Virus record (IMG/VR): IMGVR_UViG_3300031707_000181
Location: 1 to 23,296 of that record
Direction: 5' to 3' (one strand)
Length of the DNA: 23,296 nt
From: a virus
In this document: piece by piece, positions 1 through 7,770 of the stretch
Layout of the letters: every line of letters starts with the position of its first letter
Position numbering within the stretch: the first letter of the stretch is position 1
The notes under the pieces: generated by a model
Seen by the model: only the letters and a program-made list of their open reading frames with translations
Told to the model about the DNA's origin: nothing
Database searches by the model: none
Program-made: the position numbers and the translations under genes

Positions 1-180
1 GAGATGCATGAGCGGTGGAGGGTAGACAAGATCATGCATGGTTGGACCTACGGTGAGGTCACCGACGATTTGAAGAAGACACACAAGAACATGGTTTCCT
101 ACGCTGATCTCCCGATTGAGCAGAAGGCCAAGGACGCCCTGTTCCTCAACGTTGTGGTTACCCTCGAAGGACTGATGTGA
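1..180 (+). CDS. RyR-domain protein, 3' part only
   Basis: The open frame runs from the window edge to TGA at 178-180, giving 59 residues of a protein whose start lies upstream. It matches the RyR repeat pattern seen in ryanodine receptors and in many bacterial and phage proteins. An HExW motif (residues 3-6) is followed by GWxYG (14-18), an Asp pair (22-23), a KKTH segment (25-28), Tyr34, Leu37 and a Lys/Asp pair at 42/45. In the family the domain is thought to bind small ligands, possibly nucleotide-derived, and phage copies have no established role. The next gene starts inside its stop codon (TGATG), so the two are probably translationally coupled. Whether further domains precede this one cannot be seen. 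The domain call is by pattern recognition and is fairly secure; any function is inference. Confidence 0.8.
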   Translation, partial: EMHERWRVDKIMHGWTYGEVTDDLKKTHKNMVSYADLPIEQKAKDALFLNVVVTLEGLM

Positions 181-311
181 TGGCTGCCAATAAGGGGGGC
201 CGCGTTAAGAGCGATCGGGGGGAACAGGAGTGGTTCAGGAAGCGGCGGGTCCGCAATCGTCGGGCTGGTGCCGCGGCTAAGGTTGCACGTCGGGCTAATC
301 GCTCCCACTAA
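180..311 (+). CDS. Small highly basic protein (43 aa)
   Basis: An ATG at 180 overlaps the previous stop by one base, with AAGGA at 167-171 eight bases upstream as ribosome binding site. The frame ends at TAA 309-311, and the terminase ATG follows at once. The 43-residue product has 15 Arg/Lys and only three acidic residues, with the basic residues clustered from residue 20 onward. Such composition suits nucleic-acid binding. Its place just before the large terminase raises the possibility of a role in DNA packaging, but it is far too short and lacks the helix-turn-helix features of a usual small terminase. I do not recognise a family. The ribosome binding site and the tight coupling on both sides support a real gene. 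Confidence 0.6.
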   Translation: MAANKGGRVKSDRGEQEWFRKRRVRNRRAGAAAKVARRANRSH

Positions 312-1916
312 ATGGTCGCTTTCAACTTCGGGCTCGTGCACCAGCCCATCGCTTTCGACTACAGCTTGGATCCGGCGAAGCTCCCACCTGAGTTGACTGA
401 TGAGTTGGCTCGGATCGATCCTCAGTGGTTCGACACCATCAAGGGATTTACTGAAGACGACTTGCTGTTGCTGAGGTGGCGGATCTGTTGGAAACAGTTG
501 GCACGTGAGAAGCAACTGCCCCCCAAAGAATTCGAGTCGATGGAGAAGTTGTATTGGGGCATTCGTAGTGGGCGAGGGTTTGGGAAGACGTTGTCAGCAG
601 CGAACTGGCTTGGGATCGAGGCTGCCCTTTATCGCTCGTTTTACGCCGTGGTTAGCCCAACGCATGATGACGTCCGGTACACGTGCTTCGAAGGCCCTAC
701 GGGCTTATACGCCTGTGTCCCCCCACAACTGATCGTAAGCAAGAATGCGGCATTGCCCAGCTGTACCCTGAGGAATGGGTCGATCATTCGCGGGTTCGCC
801 GGGGACACACCTGAACGACTGAGGGGACCACAACATGCGAAGGCCTGGTGTGATGAGATTGCGAGTTGGAAGTACCCGCAAGATGCGTGGGATAACCTCA
901 TGTTCGGTTTACGGTTGGGGCCCAAGCCTCAGGTGGTGTGGACCGGTACTCCCAAGCCTACTGCTTTCATGCGCCAGCTCAACGCGGATCCGAGTTGCGT
1001 TGTCACTGTGGGCTCAACGTATGAGAACAGGGATAACCTCACGGACTCGTTCTATAAAAACATCGCCAAGTACGAAGGCACGAAGGTTGGGCGGCAGGAA
1101 GTCTACGGAGAGATATTGGATCCTGAGGAGGAGGGTTTTGTCAAGCGCAGTGACTGGCGGCTCTGGCCGTTCGACAAGCCCCTCCCTAAGCTACGGTACA
1201 TCGTACTCAGTCTCGATACGGCTTTCACTGAGGCAACGCACGATAAGAAAAGCCAGAAAGGGGATCCGACGGCGTGCAGCGTTTGGGGGTTGTTCGGCGT
1301 TAAGCGAACCCGGTCTGAACTGGATCCCGAAGAGCTGAACATCCTGTTGCTTGATTGTTGGGAGGAGTGGCTCGGGTTACCGGCTCTGATCAAGCGGGTG
1401 AAGAAGGAGATGGTCCTTACCTATGGGGATGCTGATGAGCCCCTGATCAAACCGAGGATCGTAGACAAGGAGCATCGCCCCCGACATCAGGGTAGGAAGC
1501 CCGACCTTATCCTGATCGAAGAGAAGGGGAGCGGGATTAGCCTGAGGCAATCGCTGGCTACTGAAAACATTTTAACGCACGGGTACAATCCAGGTGCCGA
1601 GGACAAGTTATCGAGACTACATATCGTGTCTCCCCTGTTCTCTGCCCATAGGATCTGGGCCGTTGAATCAGAAGTGCGACGTGGGACGTTCAAGACGTGG
1701 GCTGATCCTCTTATCACCCAGGTCTGTTCCTATGTCGGTGAAGGGTCTACCGATCGAGACGACTTGCTCGACACTACGACTCAAGCGTTGCGTCTAATCA
1801 TGGACAAATTCTTCGGGCCACTCACTGTTAAGGTTGATCCCGAGGAAGTGAAACGAACTGAAGCCGCGCTCGAGGTCGATAGACGCAAGCGCAAGAAGAA
1901 TCCCTACCAAAGCTGA
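312..1916 (+). CDS. terL: Terminase large subunit (DNA packaging ATPase-nuclease)
   Basis: This is the motor that pumps phage DNA into the prohead and cuts it to length. The N-terminal ATPase has a Walker A loop SGRGFGKT (residues 86-93), a Walker B region ending in Asp181-Glu182 (WCDEIA) and a coupling motif VVWTGTPKP (208-216). The C-terminal RNase H-like nuclease shows its first acidic residue in the strand LSLDTAF (Asp302), a second at LILIEEKGSG (Glu403/404) and a third in the DRDDLLD cluster (481-487). The length of 534 residues is normal for the family. ATG 312 directly follows the TAA of the previous gene. Other in-frame starts would cut into the N-terminal region. No separate small terminase is visible; it may lie upstream of the window. 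The residue positions come from reading the translation. Confidence 0.96.
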   Translation: MVAFNFGLVHQPIAFDYSLDPAKLPPELTDELARIDPQWFDTIKGFTEDDLLLLRWRICWKQLAREKQLPPKEFESMEKLYWGIRSGRGFGKTLSAANWLGIEAALYRSFYAVVSPTHDDVRYTCFEGPTGLYACVPPQLIVSKNAALPSCTLRNGSIIRGFAGDTPERLRGPQHAKAWCDEIASWKYPQDAWDNLMFGLRLGPKPQVVWTGTPKPTAFMRQLNADPSCVVTVGSTYENRDNLTDSFYKNIAKYEGTKVGRQEVYGEILDPEEEGFVKRSDWRLWPFDKPLPKLRYIVLSLDTAFTEATHDKKSQKGDPTACSVWGLFGVKRTRSELDPEELNILLLDCWEEWLGLPALIKRVKKEMVLTYGDADEPLIKPRIVDKEHRPRHQGRKPDLILIEEKGSGISLRQSLATENILTHGYNPGAEDKLSRLHIVSPLFSAHRIWAVESEVRRGTFKTWADPLITQVCSYVGEGSTDRDDLLDTTTQALRLIMDKFFGPLTVKVDPEEVKRTEAALEVDRRKRKKNPYQS

Positions 1917-1925
1917 GGACTGGAC

Positions 1926-4652
1926 ATGGCCAAGCGCGATGAGGAAGAGGTCGAAGACAACCCTGAGGAAGAGCAGGGTGAGATTATGGATTCGGGTGAA
2001 GTGCCCGATGACGTGACCGACACTGATGATGGCGGTGCGATCGTTCGAATTGGCGAAGAGGAGAAAGAGACCAACGAGATTCGCGAGTTCTACGAGAACA
2101 TCGTTGAAGAGTTTGATCAACCCACCCTGGAAGACCTGTGCACTCGGTTGCTTGACGACATTGATCGAGACAAGAAGTCGCGTGAAAAGCGTGATGCTGA
2201 CTATGCTGATGCCATCAAGCGAACGGGGTTAGGGAAGGAAGCCCCTGGAGGTGCTGACTTCGAGGGGGCGAGTAAGGTTGTGCACCCGATGTTGACCGAG
2301 GCTTGTGTGGACTTTGCCGCACGGGCCATTCGCGAGTTGATGCCGCCCAACGGACCGGTGAAGACGTATGTCCCCGGGAAAGAGCCCTCGATCGAGCGAA
2401 TGGAGAAAGCTGATCGCAAGAAGGAGTACATGAACTGGCAGTTCCTGGTTCAGATGACTGACTTCAGGAGCGAGCTGGAACAACTGCTGACTCAACTACC
2501 TCTGGGCGGTTCGCAATACCTTCGTCTTGTTTGGGACGATAAGAAGCGACGACCGGTTCCGATGTTCGCCGCGGTTGATGATGTTTACCTGCCGTATGCC
2601 GCTAGCAATTTCTACACTGCTGAGCGTGTGACCTACGTTGAGCATATCACCAAGTTCGAATTTGAACAGCGCGTTAAGTCGGGCATGTATAAGGATATTG
2701 GCGATGTTGCTGTAGCTCAAGCGCCGGAACAAAGCAAATCGGCGAGGGCTAGCGATCATGTCGAAGGAAGGGAGGAGCAGGTAGCGTACAACGAAGATGG
2801 GCTTCGTGATGAGTACGAGGTATCTACCAACTGTGAGTTGGAGGACGACTATGGCTCGGCTCCCTACCGGATTACGATTGACTCTGCTGCTCGACAGATT
2901 GTGGCTATTAACCGGAATTGGGACGAGGAAGACGAGGAAGTAAAGGAGACGATGTCTTGGATGGTCGAGTTTCCTTTCATTCCCTGGCGCGGGGCGTACT
3001 CGATCGGTCTGGGGCAGATGATTGGCTCGCTCTCAGGCGCCGCTACAGGCGCGCTACGGGCCCTGCTGGATAGTGCCCACGTAAACAACATGCCGACCCT
3101 GCTACGACTGAAAGGCGCGAACTTCTCGGGGCAGTCGAAAGAGCTGCAAGTAGGGCAAGTTACCGAGGTTGAGGGAGGTGTGGCTAGCGATGATGTGCGC
3201 AAGCTTGTCATGGCCGTGCCCTACAACGAGCCCAGCCCTGTCCTTTTCTCTCTACTGGGGTTCCTGGTTGATGCGGGGCGGGGAGTTGTTCAGACAACTT
3301 TCGAGAAATTGGCCGATCAGAATACCAACATGCCCGTTGGGACAACCCTAGCTCTGATCGAAGAGGGCATGAAGGTGATGTCTGGCATCCATCTTCGACT
3401 TTATCATGCGATGGGGTATGTGCTTCGGGTCTTGCATCGCATTGACCGAATGTATCTGACCGATGATGAGGTGAAAAATGATGTTGGTGAGGTATTGGCT
3501 CAGCGTACCGACTTCGAGTTACCACTCGATGTCGTCCCCGTGGCTGATCCCGAGATCTTCTCAGACGTGCAACGTCTCGCCCAATTGCAGATTGTGGCGG
3601 AACGTGCCGTTGCTATGCCCCAGATCTACAACTTACGAAAAGTTGAGGAGCGTATCCTCGAGCGGACTAAGATCCCCAACTACGAAGAGCTGCTTGTCCC
3701 TCAACTTGAGCCCGAGGACCAGAATGCCGTCAATGAGAATGCGGCAATGACTCTGGGTCGACCGGTGGCTGCCTTCCCTGATCAAGATCATTTGGGTCAT
3801 TTGCAGGTCCACCTGGACTTCCTAACTAGTCCGGTTCTGGGTGAGTTACCAATTATTGCCCCAACTTTCATCCCAATGTGTCTGGGACACCTGAAAGAGC
3901 ACATGGTTTTGTGGTATGTGAATGAGACTTTCGAGCTTATGGGACGAGAAACAGGAAAAAATGAGGATCAACTCAAGAAAATGCTCTCATTCCATGACGA
4001 GGAGACCCGAAAGGAGCTGGATCGCTTCTTGGCTGCTGCTAGTCAACACGTGATCCCCGAGGCTAGTCAGGTATTTGCCAAATTCCCGCAAATTATTCAA
4101 AAGGCTCAGCAGATTGCGCAACAATACCAGCCTCAACCGAATATTCCCATGGATCCGAACAAGAAGGCCGAGATTGATGCTACCATGCAGATTGCTAGTC
4201 AACAGGCGCAAATGAAGCAGGGAGACCAACAGCTCAAGGCTCAGGACCTACAGGCCAGAGCCCAGAACCAACAAGCAACGAACCAACTCAAGCAAGCCGA
4301 CCAACAACTCAAAGTGGTCGACATGCAAGGAAGACAACAGTTGGATGCGCAAAGACTTCAAGAGCAGCGCGTCCTTAAGTTTATGGATCTCAGTGCGAAG
4401 GAGAAGCAGTCAGCCATCGATGCTGCCAACGAGGCTGCTCAAAGTTCCCAGGAGTACGCTGCTCGGCTCCAGGAACTACAGCAGAAAGAGCGCAGTGATG
4501 ATGAACGTACTGCTGCAGAGCTGGAAAGCCGTGAAGCAATGAACACGGCCGACAATATGACGGCCTTGAAAATTGCGGCTGCTGAGATAGCCTCAGGTGA
4601 GAAGGTCGCTGTCTCAACCGGGACGGGTATCAATCCCTCCGGGAGTCAGTAG
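1926..4652 (+). CDS. Portal protein with Gln-rich C-terminal extension
   Basis: The portal is the dodecameric ring at the capsid vertex through which terminase packs DNA. The 908-residue product resembles portals of environmental short-tailed phages. Recognisable segments are FEGASKVVHPMLTEACVDFA near residues 112-131, followed by an RELMPPNGPVK stretch, and a region near 450-510 with NMPVGTTLALIEEG followed by a long helical segment. The first 60 residues are strongly acidic. Residues from about 725 are Gln/Ala-rich and predicted coiled coil, with a repetitive QQLK / QxLQ pattern at roughly 757-805, which could form a long barrel inside the head. AGGA at 1916-1919, six bases before ATG 1926, supports the start. 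The position directly after terL is classical. The exact portal subfamily is uncertain. Confidence 0.88.
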   Translation: MAKRDEEEVEDNPEEEQGEIMDSGEVPDDVTDTDDGGAIVRIGEEEKETNEIREFYENIVEEFDQPTLEDLCTRLLDDIDRDKKSREKRDADYADAIKRTGLGKEAPGGADFEGASKVVHPMLTEACVDFAARAIRELMPPNGPVKTYVPGKEPSIERMEKADRKKEYMNWQFLVQMTDFRSELEQLLTQLPLGGSQYLRLVWDDKKRRPVPMFAAVDDVYLPYAASNFYTAERVTYVEHITKFEFEQRVKSGMYKDIGDVAVAQAPEQSKSARASDHVEGREEQVAYNEDGLRDEYEVSTNCELEDDYGSAPYRITIDSAARQIVAINRNWDEEDEEVKETMSWMVEFPFIPWRGAYSIGLGQMIGSLSGAATGALRALLDSAHVNNMPTLLRLKGANFSGQSKELQVGQVTEVEGGVASDDVRKLVMAVPYNEPSPVLFSLLGFLVDAGRGVVQTTFEKLADQNTNMPVGTTLALIEEGMKVMSGIHLRLYHAMGYVLRVLHRIDRMYLTDDEVKNDVGEVLAQRTDFELPLDVVPVADPEIFSDVQRLAQLQIVAERAVAMPQIYNLRKVEERILERTKIPNYEELLVPQLEPEDQNAVNENAAMTLGRPVAAFPDQDHLGHLQVHLDFLTSPVLGELPIIAPTFIPMCLGHLKEHMVLWYVNETFELMGRETGKNEDQLKKMLSFHDEETRKELDRFLAAASQHVIPEASQVFAKFPQIIQKAQQIAQQYQPQPNIPMDPNKKAEIDATMQIASQQAQMKQGDQQLKAQDLQARAQNQQATNQLKQADQQLKVVDMQGRQQLDAQRLQEQRVLKFMDLSAKEKQSAIDAANEAAQSSQEYAARLQELQQKERSDDERTAAELESREAMNTADNMTALKIAAAEIASGEKVAVSTGTGINPSGSQ

Positions 4653-4711
4653 ATAGAGAGACGCTCACCAGAGCTACTTTGATTAATCGAATTTTAACCT
4701 AGGAGAATCAC
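4653..4711 (+). other. Intergenic gap after the portal gene
   Basis: These 59 bases are AT-rich around 4681-4698. They hold the ribosome binding site TAGGAGA (4700-4706) for the next gene, which sits beside the palindrome CCTAGG. I see no convincing promoter or terminator here. Confidence 0.4.
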
Positions 4712-4849
4712 ATGGCTGACGAACCGACACGACAACACTACAAGCTGGCGACGGGCAAGGGACTGAGGAAAGACCCGGGTGGTCCGCGTACTCCGGCGAA
4801 GAAAGGTGGTGCTGTTAAAGACACGAAGAAAGGAAAGACGCCCTGTTAA
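4712..4849 (+). CDS. Small basic Gly/Lys-rich protein (45 aa)
   Basis: ATG 4712 follows an excellent AGGAGA (4701-4706) with five bases of spacing, and the frame closes at TAA 4847-4849. The 45 residues are rich in Lys, Gly, Pro and Thr and are probably disordered, with several KKG-type motifs (AKKGG, KKGK) like those in the larger protein at 12403. It lies between portal and co-chaperonin in the head assembly block, so a minor structural role is possible. I do not recognise a family. Its ribosome binding site is one of the strongest in the window, which is the main argument that it is real. Confidence 0.65.
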   Translation: MADEPTRQHYKLATGKGLRKDPGGPRTPAKKGGAVKDTKKGKTPC

Positions 4850-4871
4850 GCCCCCCATAGGAGGGGAGCCC

Positions 4872-4910
4872 ATGGCGACCTATTGGACAACACGACCGGA
4901 TCGGAGGTAG
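4872..4910 (+). CDS. Possible 12-codon leader ORF
   Basis: A very strong GGAGGGGAG sequence (4860-4868) precedes ATG 4872, but the frame stops after 12 codons at TAG 4908-4910. That stop overlaps the ribosome binding site of the next gene (GTG 4916). It could be a translated leader that loads ribosomes for the following gene, or the remains of a longer start broken by a frame change. The second reading is possible because the downstream frame stays open back to a TTG at 4883. It could also be chance. No function is assigned. Confidence 0.3.
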   Translation: MATYWTTRPDRR

Positions 4911-4915
4911 TATCA

Positions 4916-5110
4916 GTGCCGCAGATGGAACCAATTTACTTGGACCGGCTCAAGAAGAAACAGATGGAGTATGCCATAGCCTCGCTGAAAACACCGTCAG
5001 ACCGGACTGAGTTCGGTTATGGTCAAGCGAGTGGGGTGTACCAAGGTTTGTTAATCGCCGAGCAGCTGTTCGAGGAAGTAATAGGAGAAGACCGTGACGG
5101 GACAAAGTAG
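4916..5110 (+). CDS. Small conserved phage protein (64 aa)
   Basis: The start is taken as GTG 4916 because GGAGG at 4903-4907 lies eight bases upstream. An in-frame TTG at 4883 has poorer support and ATG 4925 has no comparable site. The 64-residue product has a helical N-terminus with a KKKQMEYA stretch, a central segment ending in TEFGYGQASGVYQGLL and an acidic C-terminus. I recall similar small proteins near portal genes in environmental phages, none with a known role. Its end overlaps the co-chaperonin gene by 17 bases, and that gene's ribosome binding site lies within its coding sequence. Confidence 0.7.
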   Translation: MPQMEPIYLDRLKKKQMEYAIASLKTPSDRTEFGYGQASGVYQGLLIAEQLFEEVIGEDRDGTK

Positions 5111-5528
5111 TTCGATTGTCAAGCCTGAGTTCAACTACGGTCATCTAGGGGAGGCTTTCCCGGAGATAGACCCTGGACTCAAGCCTTACGGGTCTCGGAT
5201 CCTGGTTCAGATCCGGACGCCGAAGACACGGACGAAATCGGGTCTCTACGTTCCTGAAGAAACCCGGCAAACTGAGCTTTGGAACACTCAGGTGGCTAAA
5301 GTCATTGCTCTTGGACCTGTCGCTTTCAAGAATCGAGACACTCTTGAGACCTGGCCTGAGGGACGTTGGTGTGAGGTCGGAACTTTCGTGCGATGCCCCA
5401 AGTATGGTGGCGACCGCTGGGAGGTTCCGGTCTCCGATTCTGCACGAGCTCTCTTTGTACTTTTCAACGATCTAGACATTATTGGCGAGGTTACTATCAA
5501 CCCGCTTGATGTTGTCGCCTTTCTGTAG
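5094..5528 (+). CDS. GroES-like co-chaperonin (Cpn10 fold)
   Basis: The start is GTG 5094, with AGGAGA (5083-5088) five bases upstream. The 144-residue product has the layout of the 10-kDa chaperonin family. A strand PYGSRILVQI (31-40) is followed by a charged flexible stretch and SGLYVP (49-54), which aligns with the GGIVL end of the GroES mobile loop that docks into GroEL. Next come VAKVIALGP (67-75), a pocket of G and V residues in the GTFVRCPKYGG region, and LFNDLDIIGEV (123-133) at the end. About 30 extra residues precede the core. Known phage relatives such as T4 gp31 replace GroES so that host GroEL can fold the capsid protein. The location between portal and scaffold fits that role. 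No GroEL partner is in the window, and the client protein is inferred. Confidence 0.85.
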   Translation: MTGQSSSIVKPEFNYGHLGEAFPEIDPGLKPYGSRILVQIRTPKTRTKSGLYVPEETRQTELWNTQVAKVIALGPVAFKNRDTLETWPEGRWCEVGTFVRCPKYGGDRWEVPVSDSARALFVLFNDLDIIGEVTINPLDVVAFL

Positions 5529-5544
5529 ACTGTAGGAGTCAAAC

Positions 5545-6543
5545 ATGGCAGAAGCAAACGAGAAAGATGACGATCTGGTAGCCATTGCTGATGATGGTCA
5601 TCCCGTACCTGAGGATGAGACCACGGGGATAGTAACAAAACCTGATGAGGATGACGATGAGGAGGAAGACGAGGGCGAAGAGGAGCAACGTCTAGGTGCC
5701 TCAGAGGAAGACGAGGACCGCGGAGAACTACGCGGCAAACGCAAAGAAGAACGTCATGATCGTCGCTCCCGTCAGAAACAGGCACGAGAGCGCGACCAGA
5801 AAGAACTGGGGTTCCTTCGAGCTCGGAATGAGTCCTTAGAGCGACGCTTCAGCACCCTTGATAGTCGAGTTACGGGAAGCGAAGTATCGTCTATCGACCA
5901 AGCGATCAATTCGGTCAAAGGCAATCTACTGACCGCCGACCAAGTTATCTCGAGGGCTATCGCAGCGGGTAAAGGTGAGGATGCCGTCGAGGCCATGCGA
6001 ATTCGGGATGGTCTGCGGGATCGATTTACCCAATTAACCCAAGCCAAACAGGCCGTGACTAAACGTGGCGACGGTTCTGAACCTGATCCCGCCCTGATTA
6101 GTCATGCCAAAGCTTGGACTAAGAGCCACAGCTGGTGGGACCCCAAAGGTGGTGATGAAGATTCCCTGGTAGTTTCGGCCATCGATACCGCTTTGGTGAA
6201 CGAAGGTCTAGATCCGAAGACCTCGGATTATTGGGATGAGCTTTCCAAGCGCGTTGCTAAACGGTTGCCTCATCGGGCGGCTAAGGGCCAACGTCGCGAA
6301 GTGGAAGAAGAGGAAGAAAACGACAACGTCGGCAATCAACGCGAAGGTAACAACGGGAAAGCCCGTGGAGGCCCTCGCTTTAGGACTGGCGGTCGTGAAC
6401 GCCCCTTGAAGAAAAATGAGGTTTACATCTCAGCCGAGCGCAAAGACGCGATGGTTGAGGCGGGAGTCTGGGATGATCCTCAACTGCGGCAGCGCTACTT
6501 GAAACAGTATGCGCAATATGACCGTGATCACTCGAACGCTTAA
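5545..6543 (+). CDS. Putative capsid scaffolding protein
   Basis: AGGAG (5534-5538) sits six bases before ATG 5545. The 332-residue product begins with a strongly acidic, disordered region (residues 1-60, with a run of Asp/Glu near 31-47). A basic and coiled-coil stretch follows (about 60-125), then a helical middle, and a Gly/Arg-rich segment near 265-290 leads into a C-terminus with a basic cluster. Acidic, helical proteins encoded just before the capsid gene are typical scaffolds, which fill the prohead during assembly and leave before packaging ends. No protease motif is seen. The call rests on composition and position more than on a sequence family. Confidence 0.68.
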   Translation: MAEANEKDDDLVAIADDGHPVPEDETTGIVTKPDEDDDEEEDEGEEEQRLGASEEDEDRGELRGKRKEERHDRRSRQKQARERDQKELGFLRARNESLERRFSTLDSRVTGSEVSSIDQAINSVKGNLLTADQVISRAIAAGKGEDAVEAMRIRDGLRDRFTQLTQAKQAVTKRGDGSEPDPALISHAKAWTKSHSWWDPKGGDEDSLVVSAIDTALVNEGLDPKTSDYWDELSKRVAKRLPHRAAKGQRREVEEEEENDNVGNQREGNNGKARGGPRFRTGGRERPLKKNEVYISAERKDAMVEAGVWDDPQLRQRYLKQYAQYDRDHSNA

Positions 6544-6569
6544 CAGTTCACTGAGAAGAGAGAGCTAAC

Positions 6570-7148
6570 ATGGCCCGAATAAAAACTGAGAACACGAGAC
6601 TGAGTCGTTCCGAAGGAAAAGCACGTGAATCACGGGGCATGGCTGACCGGCCTGTTACCGAGAACCGCGAGCTAACTGATAATGAGCGCTTGAAAGAGTT
6701 TCGTAAGTCTTTCTTCCAATCGGCACTTCCCGACTTGCCCCGAATCGAAGGGTGGCATGTCTGTTGGCTGACTACGACGAATCCTCGAGACCCTATCCAC
6801 GGCCGTATGAGGCTGGGGTATGAACCGATCAAAGCTGTTGACATACCGGGCTGGGAGCATGCCGCTCAGAAGTCTGGTGAATGGGCCGGTTGTATCGGTG
6901 TTAATGAGATGTTAGCTTTCAAGCTTCCCATGGACCTTTATGAAGCGTACATGAAAGAAGCTCATCACACTCAGCCCTTGGCTGAAGAGGGGAAGCTGGA
7001 CCAGGCTCGAGAAAGCGCCGAGGCGATGGCAGCCACAATGGCACGCCGTCCGATCAGTTTTCAACTTGAAGAAGGCAATGCCGACTTGGGTCGAGCACCA
7101 GAGCCTCCGTCCTTCGCGGTCACCCTCGGTGAACGTGACGAGGATTGA
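6570..7148 (+). CDS. Conserved head-region protein of unknown function
   Basis: The 192-residue product starts at ATG 6570 behind a purine-rich GAGAAGAGAGAG stretch that is only a fair ribosome binding site. After a basic N-terminal tail (1-50), a folded core has WHVCWLTTTNPRDPIHGRM near residues 62-80, then RLGYEPIKA and an IPGWEH segment. A Glu/Ala-rich helix follows from about 125 to 155. I recall relatives between the scaffold and capsid genes of environmental phages, with no established job. Its position suggests a head assembly or minor capsid role, which is inference. Confidence 0.65.
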   Translation: MARIKTENTRLSRSEGKARESRGMADRPVTENRELTDNERLKEFRKSFFQSALPDLPRIEGWHVCWLTTTNPRDPIHGRMRLGYEPIKAVDIPGWEHAAQKSGEWAGCIGVNEMLAFKLPMDLYEAYMKEAHHTQPLAEEGKLDQARESAEAMAATMARRPISFQLEEGNADLGRAPEPPSFAVTLGERDED

Positions 7149-7186
7149 GACTCTAATCAATCAATTGTTCATTTTGGAGTTTTAAC

Positions 7187-7738
7187 ATGAGTTCAGTCGC
7201 TTCTCCGTTTGGGTTGAAGCCGGCATGGCACCCCTCTGGTATCCTGCGCCAGCAACAAGGGACGATCATCTCGGGTCTTGCTGTCAACATTTTCCAGTTC
7301 TCTCCGGTTCAAATTGACACCACTGGCGGGCTACTGGGTGCCGTTGTTGGCACTCGGGCCGTGGGCTCGTTCATGGGTGTGGAGTTCACGGATGCGGAAG
7401 GTCGTCGCCGTGTTTCCAACCGCTGGCTGGCCAACACAGTCGCAACGGACATTGTTGCGTACTACACGGCCGACCCTTTGATGGTGTATGAGATCCAGGG
7501 TAATGCTCCGATCACTCTGTTGCGTGTTGGCGAACAGATGGATTGGAGTGCGCTGGCGGGAAATGCCACCACGGGTCTCTCGTCCGTTGCTTTGAACGTG
7601 GCCTCTTCGGCAGCCAACGCTGGTCTCCGAGTCATCGGCCTGAACCCCGGCCCTGATAATATCTTCGGTGATGCTTTCACCGTGGTTCAGGTTCAAATCT
7701 CAGAGCATCAGTTCGTCGCAGACGTTGCGGCTATCTGA
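7187..7738 (+). CDS. Small virion protein, possible capsid decoration protein
   Basis: TGGAG (7175-7179) lies seven bases before ATG 7187. The 183-residue product opens with ASPFGLKPAWHPSG, a pattern I associate with small head proteins found just before the capsid gene in environmental phages. It is rich in Gly, Ala, Val and Thr, with alternating hydrophobic residues suggesting beta structure, and has no membrane segment or catalytic motif. Size and place fit a decoration or capsid-stabilising protein. No specific family can be assigned with certainty from sequence alone. Confidence 0.6.
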   Translation: MSSVASPFGLKPAWHPSGILRQQQGTIISGLAVNIFQFSPVQIDTTGGLLGAVVGTRAVGSFMGVEFTDAEGRRRVSNRWLANTVATDIVAYYTADPLMVYEIQGNAPITLLRVGEQMDWSALAGNATTGLSSVALNVASSAANAGLRVIGLNPGPDNIFGDAFTVVQVQISEHQFVADVAAI

Positions 7739-7770
7739 CGCCTGATCAACCGATTTAATAGGAGCTTTCA

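Noticed and set aside
99-515. Minus-strand frame of 138 codons
   Set aside because: It overlaps the RyR-domain, basic mini-protein and terminase genes, has no ribosome binding site or recognisable domain, and is low-complexity; it is a shadow frame.
7149-7186. AT-rich gap before the small head protein as a promoter
   Set aside because: No recognisable -35/-10 pair or phage promoter motif can be defended; only a ribosome binding site is evident.
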